From Sphingomonas sp. IC081 (lineage in GTDB: Bacteria; Pseudomonadota; Alphaproteobacteria; Sphingomonadales; Sphingomonadaceae), in the NCBI RefSeq assembly GCF_006874585.1, contig NZ_CP029762.1:917107-981106 (forward strand): a stretch of 64,000 nucleotides of DNA, read 5' to 3'. Shown one piece after another: positions 55,441 to 63,748 of this stretch. The notes beneath the pieces were generated by a model. It had not been told where the DNA came from and did not search any database. It worked only from the letters and a program-made list of their open reading frames with translations. The position numbers and the translations under genes are program-made. Each line of letters opens with the position of its first letter. The stretch's first letter is position 1.

Positions 55441-58212
55441 TCAGCCCTTCACGCCAAAGATCCGCGTGGAGCGGCTGCCCCGGGCAATCTGGATCTCGAA
55501 ATGACCGGGTGCGACTTCACGGGCCTCGCCGGAGGCGGTATGCAGCCGTATCCCCGCGTCCTTGCCCGCAGGGGATGAAACGATCATCCGCACGCTGCGC
55601 GCCGGGCCCTGCGCGTGTTCGATGACCGCTTCCCATGCGCTCAGATCAGGTTTCAGGGCAATCGAGGCGTTGGCGGCAAAGCGGCATCCGCCCTGCACTT
55701 CAAGGTCGAGCCCGGCCGTGCCAAGGCGGGCATGGAAACGGCGGCGCACCCCATCGCGCGGGCTGACGAGCAGGCGGCCCTGCTCTTCGCGGAACTCTCC
55801 GCCCATCGCGATCCGGCCGAAAAGATCATCATCGACCAGCGTGGTGCGCGCCGCGCGCAAGGCCCCGCAAAAGCCCAGATCGATCTCGCACGCGTAATAC
55901 CATGAGCCGTGCCGGTGGGGCTGGTTCAGCCATGTCTCACCCAGGGCGGCGGGCTCGAAACCACCGCCCGCGCCGCCATCATTGGCAGCGCCGGGATACC
56001 AGTAGCCATAGCCGCTGTCGGGCGTGCCGCTGTTGAGCAAGGCCCAGCTGCTGAGCGCGGCGGCATGGCCCAGACGCAGCAGGGGGCGCGGATCGTCGAC
56101 GTCGTGAAGCGCATGGTCGAGGATCGCCCAACCGCCCATCTGCGCCATATAGCTGAGCGTATAGGCATCGCCAGCAGACGCGCGATAATCCGAGCCGAGG
56201 TAGTAATAGGAGGGCTGCAACCACCCGCGGCAGAACAGGTTCGCCTCCATCTGGGCGCGGTTGAAGGCGCGGACCTTGTCGGGCGCAAACCGCTCCGGCC
56301 GGTCCATGCCATAGCGGGCGATCGCCTGCGTGGATTCAAAGCCCGTGGAATCAAAGGCATATTCCGAGACGTAGAGGTCGCTCACCTCATTCACGAAATG
56401 GTGGACCTTGGCCTCCCACAAGGCGGCAAGCTCCTGGGCCTCATCCTTGCGCCCTTCGCGGCGCAGCGCATCGATCACATCGGGGATCACCAGTTCGTTG
56501 TAATAGCCGATCGAGTTGGCATCCCAGTCCGCGACCTGCCTGGGAATGACAAACATCGCCCTGGCCGTGCCAAAGGCGCGCTCCAGATAGGTGGCCGCCG
56601 AAAGGCGCGTACGCACGTCGGGGTGGTCGCGGGCGATCCGGTACAGCGAGAAATACATCACGGCGATGTGCGGGTAATCATAGACGCGCCAGATGTGCAT
56701 CTGCCCGCGCGGGCCCGGATCGCTGCTGGTGCGGTTGCGGTGCCAGTCCGGAATGCCGTAAATGCCATAGGCCTGGCTTTCCGCTGTCGAGCGTTGCAGG
56801 CCGCCCCAGACGAAATGCTCGACATAGTCATCGAGCGCATCGATCTCGGCCTGCACCGGGAACTCGGCATTCTTGGCGGCGAGAAAGGCCGGTTTCGACA
56901 GGCCGGGATCATCGCAGGTGACTTCGTAGATCCGCCAGCCCGTGATGCGGTCGTAGTTGTCGGGCCCCAGGAGGGTCTGCGTCTCCATGTTCCATTCGGC
57001 CAGAAGCCCGTTGTACCATGCCGCGGGATCGCTGTGCCGGTGGGCGGCGATAAAGGCCCCGCGCTTGGCGATCATCGTCTCGACGGCCTGCGTAACGAAG
57101 AATTCGAGCGTGGTGATCCCGCCGTCCGCCTGACGCACGGTGATATGATTTTCGCCCAGTCGCTCGAAACGCAGGACATAGACCTGGCGGTTCGCGCGCT
57201 GCCCCGCCGCCGCGATCCTCGTCTCGGCCCCATGTTCGGCGATCAGCGCCTCCACCGGCACGCGTGAGCCAAACGAGAGGCGGACCTCGCTGCCGACAGG
57301 CACCGTCATGCCGGGCACGACCTCGACATCGAGCAGGCCATGGTCGGCGATGGCGCGCCGCATGGCATCCTGGCCATCGACGAGGAGAAAGCGGACGCCC
57401 ATCTCGCGGCTTTCGCCCGCCGGAACGATCAGGCTGCTGGCAGGAAGGCGCCAGCGCGACCCCGCCTTGCGGACAGCGGCGACCTGGGCGGCGGCATGGA
57501 AATAGACGCGGTACAGATCGGACGAGTCCTTGGGCGCATCCCAATATTCAAGGGAAGAGCCCTTCTCGGGCAGCATGGCGAGCCAGGGCTTGCTCACATC
57601 CTTGTGCCGCCAGAAAACATGGGAAGACTGGCCCGCGATAAAGCTGTGCTTGAGCAAGGCGTCCGGGTCTTTGTTGGTATCGTCGATCCTGTTGATCGGC
57701 AAAGGCAGCGCCACGTCGCCAAACTCGACGGGAGCGGCGGTGGCGTTCTCGATCCTGACCAGGACCTTCAGGCATTCGCCATCGAGCAGGAGCCGGCAGG
57801 AGAGGCTCACCCCCTTGGCGAGCGGGTACTGGATTTCAGCCCCTTGCCCGGGCAGCGCCTCTATCGCCCCTGACATCCCGGCGGTATCAAAGCGCGACCA
57901 CGCCCCCCCTTGCGTGCGCCACACGCCGCACAGGTTGCCCAGCCTTGCCCCCGCTTTCAGAACATCGCCGCTCAGGCGCCCGCTCGCATCGCGCAGGCTG
58001 GTGATGCGCCCCTTGTCGCGGCCCACGATGAAACGCCCGCCGGGAATGGCCAGCGTTTCGCTCACCTGACGCACCTGTGGCGTGGCGGCACGAAGCGGCC
58101 GCGTAGTGGCCATGGCCAGAGCGACAAGGCTGCTGCCCAGCATGGCGCGGCGATTCACCCTGGCGGCTGTGGCAAAGGGGACCACGGGGTGTGATCGACG
58201 GATTTTGAACAT
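55441..58212 (-). CDS. DUF5695-family exported protein (putative glycoside-active enzyme)
   Basis: The 923-residue protein has a Tat-like N-terminus (RVNRRAMLGSSLVALAMATT, RPLRAA). A beta-rich N-terminal region (ISLRDASGRLSGDVLKAG-type start, DVALPLPINRIDDTN) leads to an (alpha/alpha)-barrel-like part with aromatic-rich segments (YEVTCDDPGLSKPAFLAAKN, FVWGGLQRSTAESQAYGIYG, WRVYDYPHIAVMYFSLYRIA, YGYWYPGAANDGGAGGGFEP) and a C-terminal beta domain. I place it in DUF5695, which clusters with polysaccharide-use genes; the reaction is unproven. A GntR-type palindrome upstream suggests substrate control. Confidence 0.8.
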   Translation of the reverse strand: MFKIRRSHPVVPFATAARVNRRAMLGSSLVALAMATTRPLRAATPQVRQVSETLAIPGGRFIVGRDKGRITSLRDASGRLSGDVLKAGARLGNLCGVWRTQGGAWSRFDTAGMSGAIEALPGQGAEIQYPLAKGVSLSCRLLLDGECLKVLVRIENATAAPVEFGDVALPLPINRIDDTNKDPDALLKHSFIAGQSSHVFWRHKDVSKPWLAMLPEKGSSLEYWDAPKDSSDLYRVYFHAAAQVAAVRKAGSRWRLPASSLIVPAGESREMGVRFLLVDGQDAMRRAIADHGLLDVEVVPGMTVPVGSEVRLSFGSRVPVEALIAEHGAETRIAAAGQRANRQVYVLRFERLGENHITVRQADGGITTLEFFVTQAVETMIAKRGAFIAAHRHSDPAAWYNGLLAEWNMETQTLLGPDNYDRITGWRIYEVTCDDPGLSKPAFLAAKNAEFPVQAEIDALDDYVEHFVWGGLQRSTAESQAYGIYGIPDWHRNRTSSDPGPRGQMHIWRVYDYPHIAVMYFSLYRIARDHPDVRTRLSAATYLERAFGTARAMFVIPRQVADWDANSIGYYNELVIPDVIDALRREGRKDEAQELAALWEAKVHHFVNEVSDLYVSEYAFDSTGFESTQAIARYGMDRPERFAPDKVRAFNRAQMEANLFCRGWLQPSYYYLGSDYRASAGDAYTLSYMAQMGGWAILDHALHDVDDPRPLLRLGHAAALSSWALLNSGTPDSGYGYWYPGAANDGGAGGGFEPAALGETWLNQPHRHGSWYYACEIDLGFCGALRAARTTLVDDDLFGRIAMGGEFREEQGRLLVSPRDGVRRRFHARLGTAGLDLEVQGGCRFAANASIALKPDLSAWEAVIEHAQGPARSVRMIVSSPAGKDAGIRLHTASGEAREVAPGHFEIQIARGSRSTRIFGVKG

Positions 58213-58279
58213 GTGCCGGCTCCATAGCTATGTGCTCGGCTGTTCAATTCAGGGGAACGACAGCGCAAACCTCAACAGA

Positions 58280-58298
58280 ATGGTATTTAGTATACCAT
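58280..58298. promoter_or_regulatory. ATGGTAT-N5-ATACCAT palindrome upstream of the DUF5695 gene
   Basis: ATGGTAT, spacer TTAGT, ATACCAT: two perfect 7-bp arms 67 bp before the DUF5695 start, in an otherwise GC-rich region. TGGTAT/ATACCA half-sites are typical of FCD-type GntR regulators such as UxuR/ExuR, which respond to sugar acids. The regulator is not identified in the window; the nearby GntR protein has a different candidate site. Confidence 0.55.
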
Positions 58299-58400
58299 GC
58301 ATGTCAAGCTCTGGCATGATCGCGGGGTAAGGGAGGTGCTAGGTCTCCTCGAACGCTCCGCCCGGGGCGCCGATCACAACGGCCCAGGTCCCGCGCGCAC

Positions 58401-59153
58401 TCACGCGCGGGTGAACCGCCAGCGGTCGGGCTCGCTCGCCTCTTCATCGAAGCGATAGCCGTCGCTGTCGAAGCCGCGCATCGCCTCGATGTCGGTGATG
58501 TGATGCTCGCACATCCAGCGCGCCATCATCCCGCGCGCGCGCTTGGCGTTGAAGCTGATGAAGCGCGGACCGTTCGGTCCGGGCTCGCGGAAGTCGACGT
58601 CGACCACGCGCAGACCTTCCAGCTTGCCGGAGACCGCCGCGAAGTACTCCTGGCTGGCAAGGTTGAGCACCGCGCCCGAACCCTCTTCGGCCACCTGCTC
58701 ACGCAAGTATGCGGCGATGCGGGAGCCCCACCAGTCGGTCAGGCTCTTGTGGCGCGGCGCCCAGCGGGTGCCCATTTCCAGCCGGTAGGGCCGGATCATG
58801 TCGAGCGGGCGCAGCAGCCCGTAGAGGCCCGAGAGCATGCGCACGTGATCCTGCGCGAAGGCGACGCCCGCCTCGTCCAGCGTATGCGCCTCGAAGCCGG
58901 TGTAGACGTCACCCGCAAAAGCGAAGAGCGCCTGGCGTTCGGGCAGTTCGGGGAAGTCGCGATAACGGTCCGCGTTCAGCTTCGCCAGCTTGGGCGAGAT
59001 ATGCATCAGTTCGGACAGCCGCTTCTGCGTCAGGTTCGACGCCGAACGGGCAAGGCCGAGCGCTTCCTCGGCAAAATGCGGGATAGTCGCGGCGAGGGGC
59101 GGCAGCACGCGCTCGAAGTCGAGCGTCTTGGCGGGAGACAGCAGGGCGATCAT
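58401..59153 (-). CDS. yaaA: Peroxide stress protein YaaA (DUF328)
   Basis: The 250-residue protein has the YaaA start MIALLSPAKTLDFERVLPPL, ASNLTQKRLSELMHISPKLA, DVYTGFEAHTLDEAGVAFAQ, MLSGLYGLLRPLDMIRPYRL EMG (given in part), and a C-terminal FISFNAKRARGMMARWMCEH. In E. coli YaaA limits iron-driven damage under hydrogen peroxide and binds DNA; the HTH-like motif with Lys-rich KTLDF and NxxxARG are conserved. It stands alone. Confidence 0.94.
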   Translation of the reverse strand: MIALLSPAKTLDFERVLPPLAATIPHFAEEALGLARSASNLTQKRLSELMHISPKLAKLNADRYRDFPELPERQALFAFAGDVYTGFEAHTLDEAGVAFAQDHVRMLSGLYGLLRPLDMIRPYRLEMGTRWAPRHKSLTDWWGSRIAAYLREQVAEEGSGAVLNLASQEYFAAVSGKLEGLRVVDVDFREPGPNGPRFISFNAKRARGMMARWMCEHHITDIEAMRGFDSDGYRFDEEASEPDRWRFTRA

Positions 59154-59253
59154 GGCGAGAGGCGGTAGCGATGGCGCGCGGCGCCGTCAAACCGGGGCGT
59201 TATGCCCGCTTGGCAAACCCTGCCCGGCCCTACCCTTCTGTTGCCCACCCATG

Positions 59254-59291
59254 TTGACATTGGATCCAATTAGAGGTTTATTGGATCCAAT
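59254..59291 (+). promoter_or_regulatory. Promoter with two ATTGGATCCAAT palindromes (GntR operator candidates)
   Basis: The 12-bp perfect palindrome ATTGGATCCAAT occurs at 59259-59270 and again at 59280-59291, 21 bp centre to centre (two helical turns). The first overlaps the -35-like TTGACA (59254-59259). The Rieske oxygenase starts 23 bp beyond the second, so a dimer on each site would block transcription. The adjacent GntR gene is the likely binder. Confidence 0.75.
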
Positions 59292-59313
59292 AAACAAGAA
59301 TCAGGAGTGGACG

Positions 59314-60420
59314 GTGGAAGGTGAAACCCAGACCATGACCCGGGCGGCCGACAGGCCGGCACCGGCCAAGCTGGCGCCATGGCCCCGCAATGCGTGGTAC
59401 GTCGCCGGCACGCCCGACGAGATCGCCGATGGCCCACTGGGCCGCACGATCTGCGGCGAACGCATGGTCATTTTCCGCGGCGCCGATGGCGAAGTGGCCG
59501 CGCTGGAGGATTTCTGCCCGCACCGCGGTGCGCCGCTGTCGCTGGGCTTCCTGCGCGATGGCGAACTCGTCTGCGGCTATCACGGACTGGCGGTGAACTG
59601 CCGGGGCAAAGTCGCCGGGATGCCGGGGCAGAAAGTCGGCGGTTTCCCGTCTGCCCGCCGCTTTGCAGCCTTGGAGCGTTACGGCTTCCTCTGGGTCTGG
59701 CCCGGAGACGCAGACAGCGCCGATCCGGCCGCGCTCCACCCTCTCGAATGGGCCGAGAGCGACGAGTGGGCCTATGGCGGCGGCTACTACCACATCGCCT
59801 GCGACTACCGGCTGATGATCGACAACCTCATGGACCTGACGCACGAGACCTATGTCCACGCCAGCAGCATCGGCCAGAAGGAGATCGACGAGGCGCCCGT
59901 GCGCACCCGCGCGGACGCCCGCGAGGTCGTCACCAGCCGCTTCATGGACGGCGTGAAGGCCCCGCCATTCTGGCAGATGGCGCTGCGCGGTGCCGGTCTT
60001 CCCGCGGACGCGACGGTCGACCGCTGGCAGGTCTGCCGCTTCTCCCTGCCCAGCCACGTAATGATCGAGGTCGGCGTCGCGCTGGAAGGCCGGGGCGGCT
60101 ATGACGCACCGGACGCGGTCAAGGCCTCCAGCATCGTGGTCGATTTCATTACCCCGGAAACAGAGACCAGCCACCACTACTTCTGGGGCATGGCCCGGCG
60201 CTTCGCGGTCGCGGACACGGCGCTGACCGACACCATCCGCGAAGGCCAGGGCAAGATCTTCGGCGAGGATCTGGAAATGCTCGAAAGCCAGCAGGCCAAC
60301 CTCTCGCGCTGGCCGGAGCGGCGCCTGCTCAAGCTCAACATCGATGCCGGCGGCGTCCGCTCGCGGATGATGATCGATCGCGCCATCGCCGCGGAATCGC
60401 CATCGTGCACCGGGGTTTGA
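59314..60420 (+). CDS. Rieske non-haem iron oxygenase (VanA-like aromatic O-demethylase subunit)
   Basis: The 368-residue protein uses a GTG start at 59314 with AGGAG six bases upstream; ATG 59335 is an alternative. The Rieske cluster ligands are CxH in LEDFCPHRGAPLSLG and CxxH in ELVCGYHGLAVNCRG; the mononuclear iron site is in NLMDLTHETYVHASSIGQKE. VanA-type enzymes open aryl methyl ethers such as vanillate with a VanB reductase; none is encoded here, so a reductase from elsewhere is needed. The gene is followed after 31 bp by a GntR regulator and preceded by twin palindromes, so it is a substrate-induced unit. Confidence 0.9.
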   Translation: MEGETQTMTRAADRPAPAKLAPWPRNAWYVAGTPDEIADGPLGRTICGERMVIFRGADGEVAALEDFCPHRGAPLSLGFLRDGELVCGYHGLAVNCRGKVAGMPGQKVGGFPSARRFAALERYGFLWVWPGDADSADPAALHPLEWAESDEWAYGGGYYHIACDYRLMIDNLMDLTHETYVHASSIGQKEIDEAPVRTRADAREVVTSRFMDGVKAPPFWQMALRGAGLPADATVDRWQVCRFSLPSHVMIEVGVALEGRGGYDAPDAVKASSIVVDFITPETETSHHYFWGMARRFAVADTALTDTIREGQGKIFGEDLEMLESQQANLSRWPERRLLKLNIDAGGVRSRMMIDRAIAAESPSCTGV

Positions 60421-60451
60421 CAGAAACGCCCGTCACCGGCGAAAGCGGGTC

Positions 60452-61192
60452 ATGGACACTGCGGACCGTACCGAAGCCAAGCCCGCCCCCAGGGCGCCTG
60501 ACAGGGTGAAACCCGGCCAGCACGTGATCATCTCGCTGCGGCGGATGATCGCGCAAGGCCGCTTCGCCCCCGGCGAGCGCATCGGCGAGATCGCCACGGC
60601 CGAAGCCCTCGGCGTCTCGCGCATGCCGGTGCGTACCGCCCTGCGCGCGCTGGAGGCGGAAGGACTGGTCGAGAAGCTCGGCGCGCGGGGCTATGCGGCG
60701 CGTTCGATGACGGCCGCCGAAGTCGAAGGCGCGATCGAAGTGCGCGGCGTGCTGGAAGGGCTCGCCGCACGCCGCCTCGCCGCGCGCGGCCTGTCCGCCG
60801 CCGAGGCCGTGCGCTTTTCCGAGTGTCTGGCGCGCGGCGAGACGATCTTCGCCAAGGGCACGCTGGCACAAGACGAGGTGGACGCCTTCCACGACTACAA
60901 CCGCGCGTTCCACGCCCTGCTGGTGGCGGCCAGCGGCAATCCCTCGATCGCAGAGGCCATCGCCCGCAACGATCACCTGCCGTTCGCCTCGTCGTCGGCG
61001 CTTGCGCTGGAAAGCGATCCGGCCAGCGAGTTTGCCCATCTCCTGGCCGCTCACCGCGACCATTGTGACGTGCTGGATGCCATCACTCACCGCGACGAGG
61101 AGCGCGCCGAACGGGCGATGCGTGCCCATGCCCGCGCGGCGCTTGGCAGTGAACGCCTGTTCCGGCGGCTGGCGCCCCAAGAGTCCGTTTGA
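60452..61192 (+). CDS. GntR-family regulator, FCD type (VanR-like)
   Basis: The 246-residue regulator has an N-terminal winged helix (HVIISLRRMIAQGRFAPGER, EIATAEALGVSRMPVRTALR, ALEAEGLVEKLGARGYAA) and the all-helical FCD ligand domain with metal-site Asp/His residues (EVRGVLEGLAARRLAARG, DEVDAFHDYNRAFHALLVAA, LLAAHRDHCDVLDAITHRDE). It is co-transcribed with the oxygenase and is the probable repressor at the ATTGGATCCAAT sites, relieved by the aromatic substrate. Its stop codon lies inside a hairpin-repeat unit. Confidence 0.92.
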   Translation: MDTADRTEAKPAPRAPDRVKPGQHVIISLRRMIAQGRFAPGERIGEIATAEALGVSRMPVRTALRALEAEGLVEKLGARGYAARSMTAAEVEGAIEVRGVLEGLAARRLAARGLSAAEAVRFSECLARGETIFAKGTLAQDEVDAFHDYNRAFHALLVAASGNPSIAEAIARNDHLPFASSSALALESDPASEFAHLLAAHRDHCDVLDAITHRDEERAERAMRAHARAALGSERLFRRLAPQESV

Positions 61193-61232
61193 AAATCCGC
61201 CGCAGGCGTATTTTGGCGGCACCGACGCTCTA
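61186..61232 (+). repeat. 3'-hairpin repeat unit containing the GntR stop codon
   Basis: GAGTCCGTTTGAAAATCCGC, loop CGCA, GGCGTATTTTGGCGGCACCG. The TGA of the GntR gene is the TGA of the conserved CCGTTTGA flank, so the repeat supplies the stop. The stem (AAAATCCGC/GGCGTATTTT) is yet another variant with conserved flanks. Confidence 0.65.
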
Positions 61233-61240
61233 AAATCTTA

Positions 61241-61504
61241 GGTCGTAAACTCATAAACGGCACCATCGAGGCGCCCAAATGGCGAACAGCTCGGGCCGAA
61301 GTTGCCGCCGGGCGGGCTGGTTGCCCGTCCAAGGCAGCTTCGGTTCGAGATGGAAGCCATTTGGGCGCCCCTTCGGGGTTTGACCAAAATGGCCCAGCGC
61401 TGCGTCGGGAAGTCTCGAAATATCGACATATTCCAGCGCCTTCCCTCCTGCCGCTGAGCCATTTTGCCGCAAACCTCGATGGTGCCGTTTATGAGTTTAC
61501 GACC
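61241..61504. repeat. 264-bp MITE-like element, copy 3
   Basis: It is almost identical to copy 1 and has fully matching terminal repeats over about 31 bp. CTTAG occurs at both borders (61237-61241 and 61504-61508 region), so the duplication could be longer than TA here. The internal GGCGCCCAAATGGC/GCCATTTGGGCGCC arms are intact. It lies between the GntR hairpin and the stop of the MFS/spermidine-synthase gene, whose TAA is in the flanking TTA. Confidence 0.8.
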
Positions 61505-63748
61505 TTAGTTGGCAAAACTCTCCCAGCGGATGAACGGCAGGATCGAGGCGTGGTCATCGCTCCATGCCTTGGCGCCGGTATCCTCCAGCGGTGTCCAGGG
61601 ATGGCCCGGACTGCTGCGCACCAGCGCCTCCAGTACCCCGGCCTTGCGCGACAGCGCGATCCAGCGCGAGGGCGTGTAGCGATCCCGGTCGGCAGGGTTG
61701 TCCAGCCGCGACAGCGCCGCCAGCCCGCCGTCCCGGGCATTGGCGGCAACCACCGGTTCGAGGTCGATGTAACGGTTGGAGATGTGCAGCATCAGTAACC
61801 CGTGCGGGCTCAGCGCGCGGGTATAGACCGCCAGCGCCTCGCGCGTCAGCAGGTGGACGGGGATGGCGTCCGAGGAGAAAGCGTCAATCACCAGCACGTC
61901 GAACGCGGCGGGCGGCAGCTTGCCCAGTTCCAGCCGGGCATCACCGATCACGACCCTTGCCTGCGGCGTGCAGTCGCGCAGATAGGTGAACTTTCCGGAG
62001 GTCGAAAAGCGCAGGATTGCCGGATCGATCTTGAAGAACGTCCAGCGCTGCCCCGGCCGGGCGCGGCAGGCGAGCGATCCGGTGCCGAGGCCGACCACCC
62101 CGACCCGCGCATGCGGCCCCTCGATCGCCGGTGTTGCCGCCAGCGCCAGCCAGACACCGGAACCGGGGCCGTAATACGTCAGCGCATCGCGGGCATGGGC
62201 GGGATCGAGCGACTGCTCGCCGTGCAGCGTAGTGCCGTGCGCCAGCGTGCGCATGCGCTCGCCCTGGCGGTCGTGGACGGTGTAGATGCCGAAATAGCTG
62301 CGCGTCCGCTCGCCCGACAGCGTGGCGCGGATCGTCCAGATGCCGCCTTGCGCCACCATCGCCAGCACCAGCACCGCCGCGAAGGCCCCCCGCCATGCCA
62401 TGACCATCACCCCGGTGCCGACGAGGAAGATCGTCAGTCCCATGGCGACCAGCCCGTCCTCCGCGCGCAAGGCATACTGGTCGAGCTGCCAGCCGAGGAA
62501 CGCCGCGAAAGCCAGCAGCATGACGAGGGCGATGCGCGCGGGGCCGCGGTCGATCGCATCGCCCTCGGACCAGCGCAGCAGCGGCTCCAGCGGCATCAGC
62601 AGGGCCGCTGCCAGGACCAGCAGCGGATGCTCCCAGGCCCAGTCGAACACCAGCGGCGCCACGAGCGCGGTGAACACCCCTCCCAGCACGCCGCCCGCCG
62701 ACATCGCGAGATAGAAGCGCGTCAGTTGCGCCGGGCCGGGCCTCAGGTCGTAGAGGCGGCCATGCAGCGCGCTCGCCACGCAGAACAGCAGCAGGCACGT
62801 CCCGCCCGCGGCCCATAGCGTGCCCGATCCGTTCGACAGCATCGCATAGCTGCCCGCAAACAGCACCACCACCGGCGCGATCCGGGTCACCGCCCGGACC
62901 GGGCCGCGCCGGTCCGCAAAGGCGGTCACGAAGCTCAGCAGATAGAGCCCCAGCGGGATCACCCAGAGCAGCGGCATCGCGAAAATGTCGGTGGTGAGAT
63001 GCGTGGTGGTCGAGAGCATCAGCCCGGAAGGCACGGCCGAGAGCAGGAGCCAGAGGCCCACGGTGCGCCAGCCGGGCGCGGGCCCTGCCGCTTCCTCCGG
63101 CACCGGCATATGCGCCGAAGGCTGCGCCCAGCGGCTCGCCCCGGCCAGCGCGACAAGGAGGACAAGCAGCGCAAAACCGCCGGTCCAGACAAGGCTCTGC
63201 CAGCGCAGCGACAGCAGCGGCTCGGCCAGCAGCGGATAGGCGAGTAGCCCTGCGAAACTGCCGAGGTTGGACGCCGCATAGAGCGCCCATGGCGCCCCCG
63301 CCTGCGGATCGGCGGCGAACCAGCGCTGCATCAGCGGCGCCTGCGCGGAGACCACGAAAAACACCGGGCCGATGCTGAGGCCCAGCAGCAGCGGCACCCA
63401 CAGCGCCTCGGGCAGGCCCGGCAGCGGCGGCAAGGCGACCAGGCCGACCGGCAGGGTCAGCCCCGCCAGCACCAGCAGCCCAAGATGGACCAGCACCTGC
63501 CGGCGCAGCGACAGCCGCCCCAGCGCATGGGCATAACCATAGCCTGCCAGCAGCAGCGCCTGATAGACCAGCATGGCGCTGTTCCAGACGTTGGGCGCCC
63601 CGCCGAGGCGCGGCAGCGCCATGCGCGCGACCATCGGCTGGACAAGGAACAGCAGGAAGCTGCCGACCAGGATCGTCGCGACGTAGAGCCCCCGCGCCGC
63701 GCCTGTGCCTGCCTTCACGGATTCAGAAGTGCGCAAGATGCCCGCCAT
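61505..63748 (-). CDS. Fused MFS-type membrane domain and spermidine-synthase-like protein
   Basis: The 747-residue protein starts at ATG 63748, overlapping the SDR gene by 26 bp; a GTG at 63718 is an alternative. The N-terminal 460 residues hold about 12 membrane spans (GLYVATILVGSFLLFLVQPM, PLMQRWFAADPQAGAPWALY, SAVPSGLMLSTTTHLTTDIF). The C-terminal part is a Rossmann methyltransferase-like spermidine-synthase fold (VGVVGLGTGSLACRARPGQR, FKIDPAILRFSTSG, FDVLVIDAFSSDAIPVHLLT). The polyamine-site Asp/Glu of true spermidine synthases is not obvious, and membrane-fused members have no settled substrate. Confidence 0.87.
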   Translation of the reverse strand: MAGILRTSESVKAGTGAARGLYVATILVGSFLLFLVQPMVARMALPRLGGAPNVWNSAMLVYQALLLAGYGYAHALGRLSLRRQVLVHLGLLVLAGLTLPVGLVALPPLPGLPEALWVPLLLGLSIGPVFFVVSAQAPLMQRWFAADPQAGAPWALYAASNLGSFAGLLAYPLLAEPLLSLRWQSLVWTGGFALLVLLVALAGASRWAQPSAHMPVPEEAAGPAPGWRTVGLWLLLSAVPSGLMLSTTTHLTTDIFAMPLLWVIPLGLYLLSFVTAFADRRGPVRAVTRIAPVVVLFAGSYAMLSNGSGTLWAAGGTCLLLFCVASALHGRLYDLRPGPAQLTRFYLAMSAGGVLGGVFTALVAPLVFDWAWEHPLLVLAAALLMPLEPLLRWSEGDAIDRGPARIALVMLLAFAAFLGWQLDQYALRAEDGLVAMGLTIFLVGTGVMVMAWRGAFAAVLVLAMVAQGGIWTIRATLSGERTRSYFGIYTVHDRQGERMRTLAHGTTLHGEQSLDPAHARDALTYYGPGSGVWLALAATPAIEGPHARVGVVGLGTGSLACRARPGQRWTFFKIDPAILRFSTSGKFTYLRDCTPQARVVIGDARLELGKLPPAAFDVLVIDAFSSDAIPVHLLTREALAVYTRALSPHGLLMLHISNRYIDLEPVVAANARDGGLAALSRLDNPADRDRYTPSRWIALSRKAGVLEALVRSSPGHPWTPLEDTGAKAWSDDHASILPFIRWESFAN

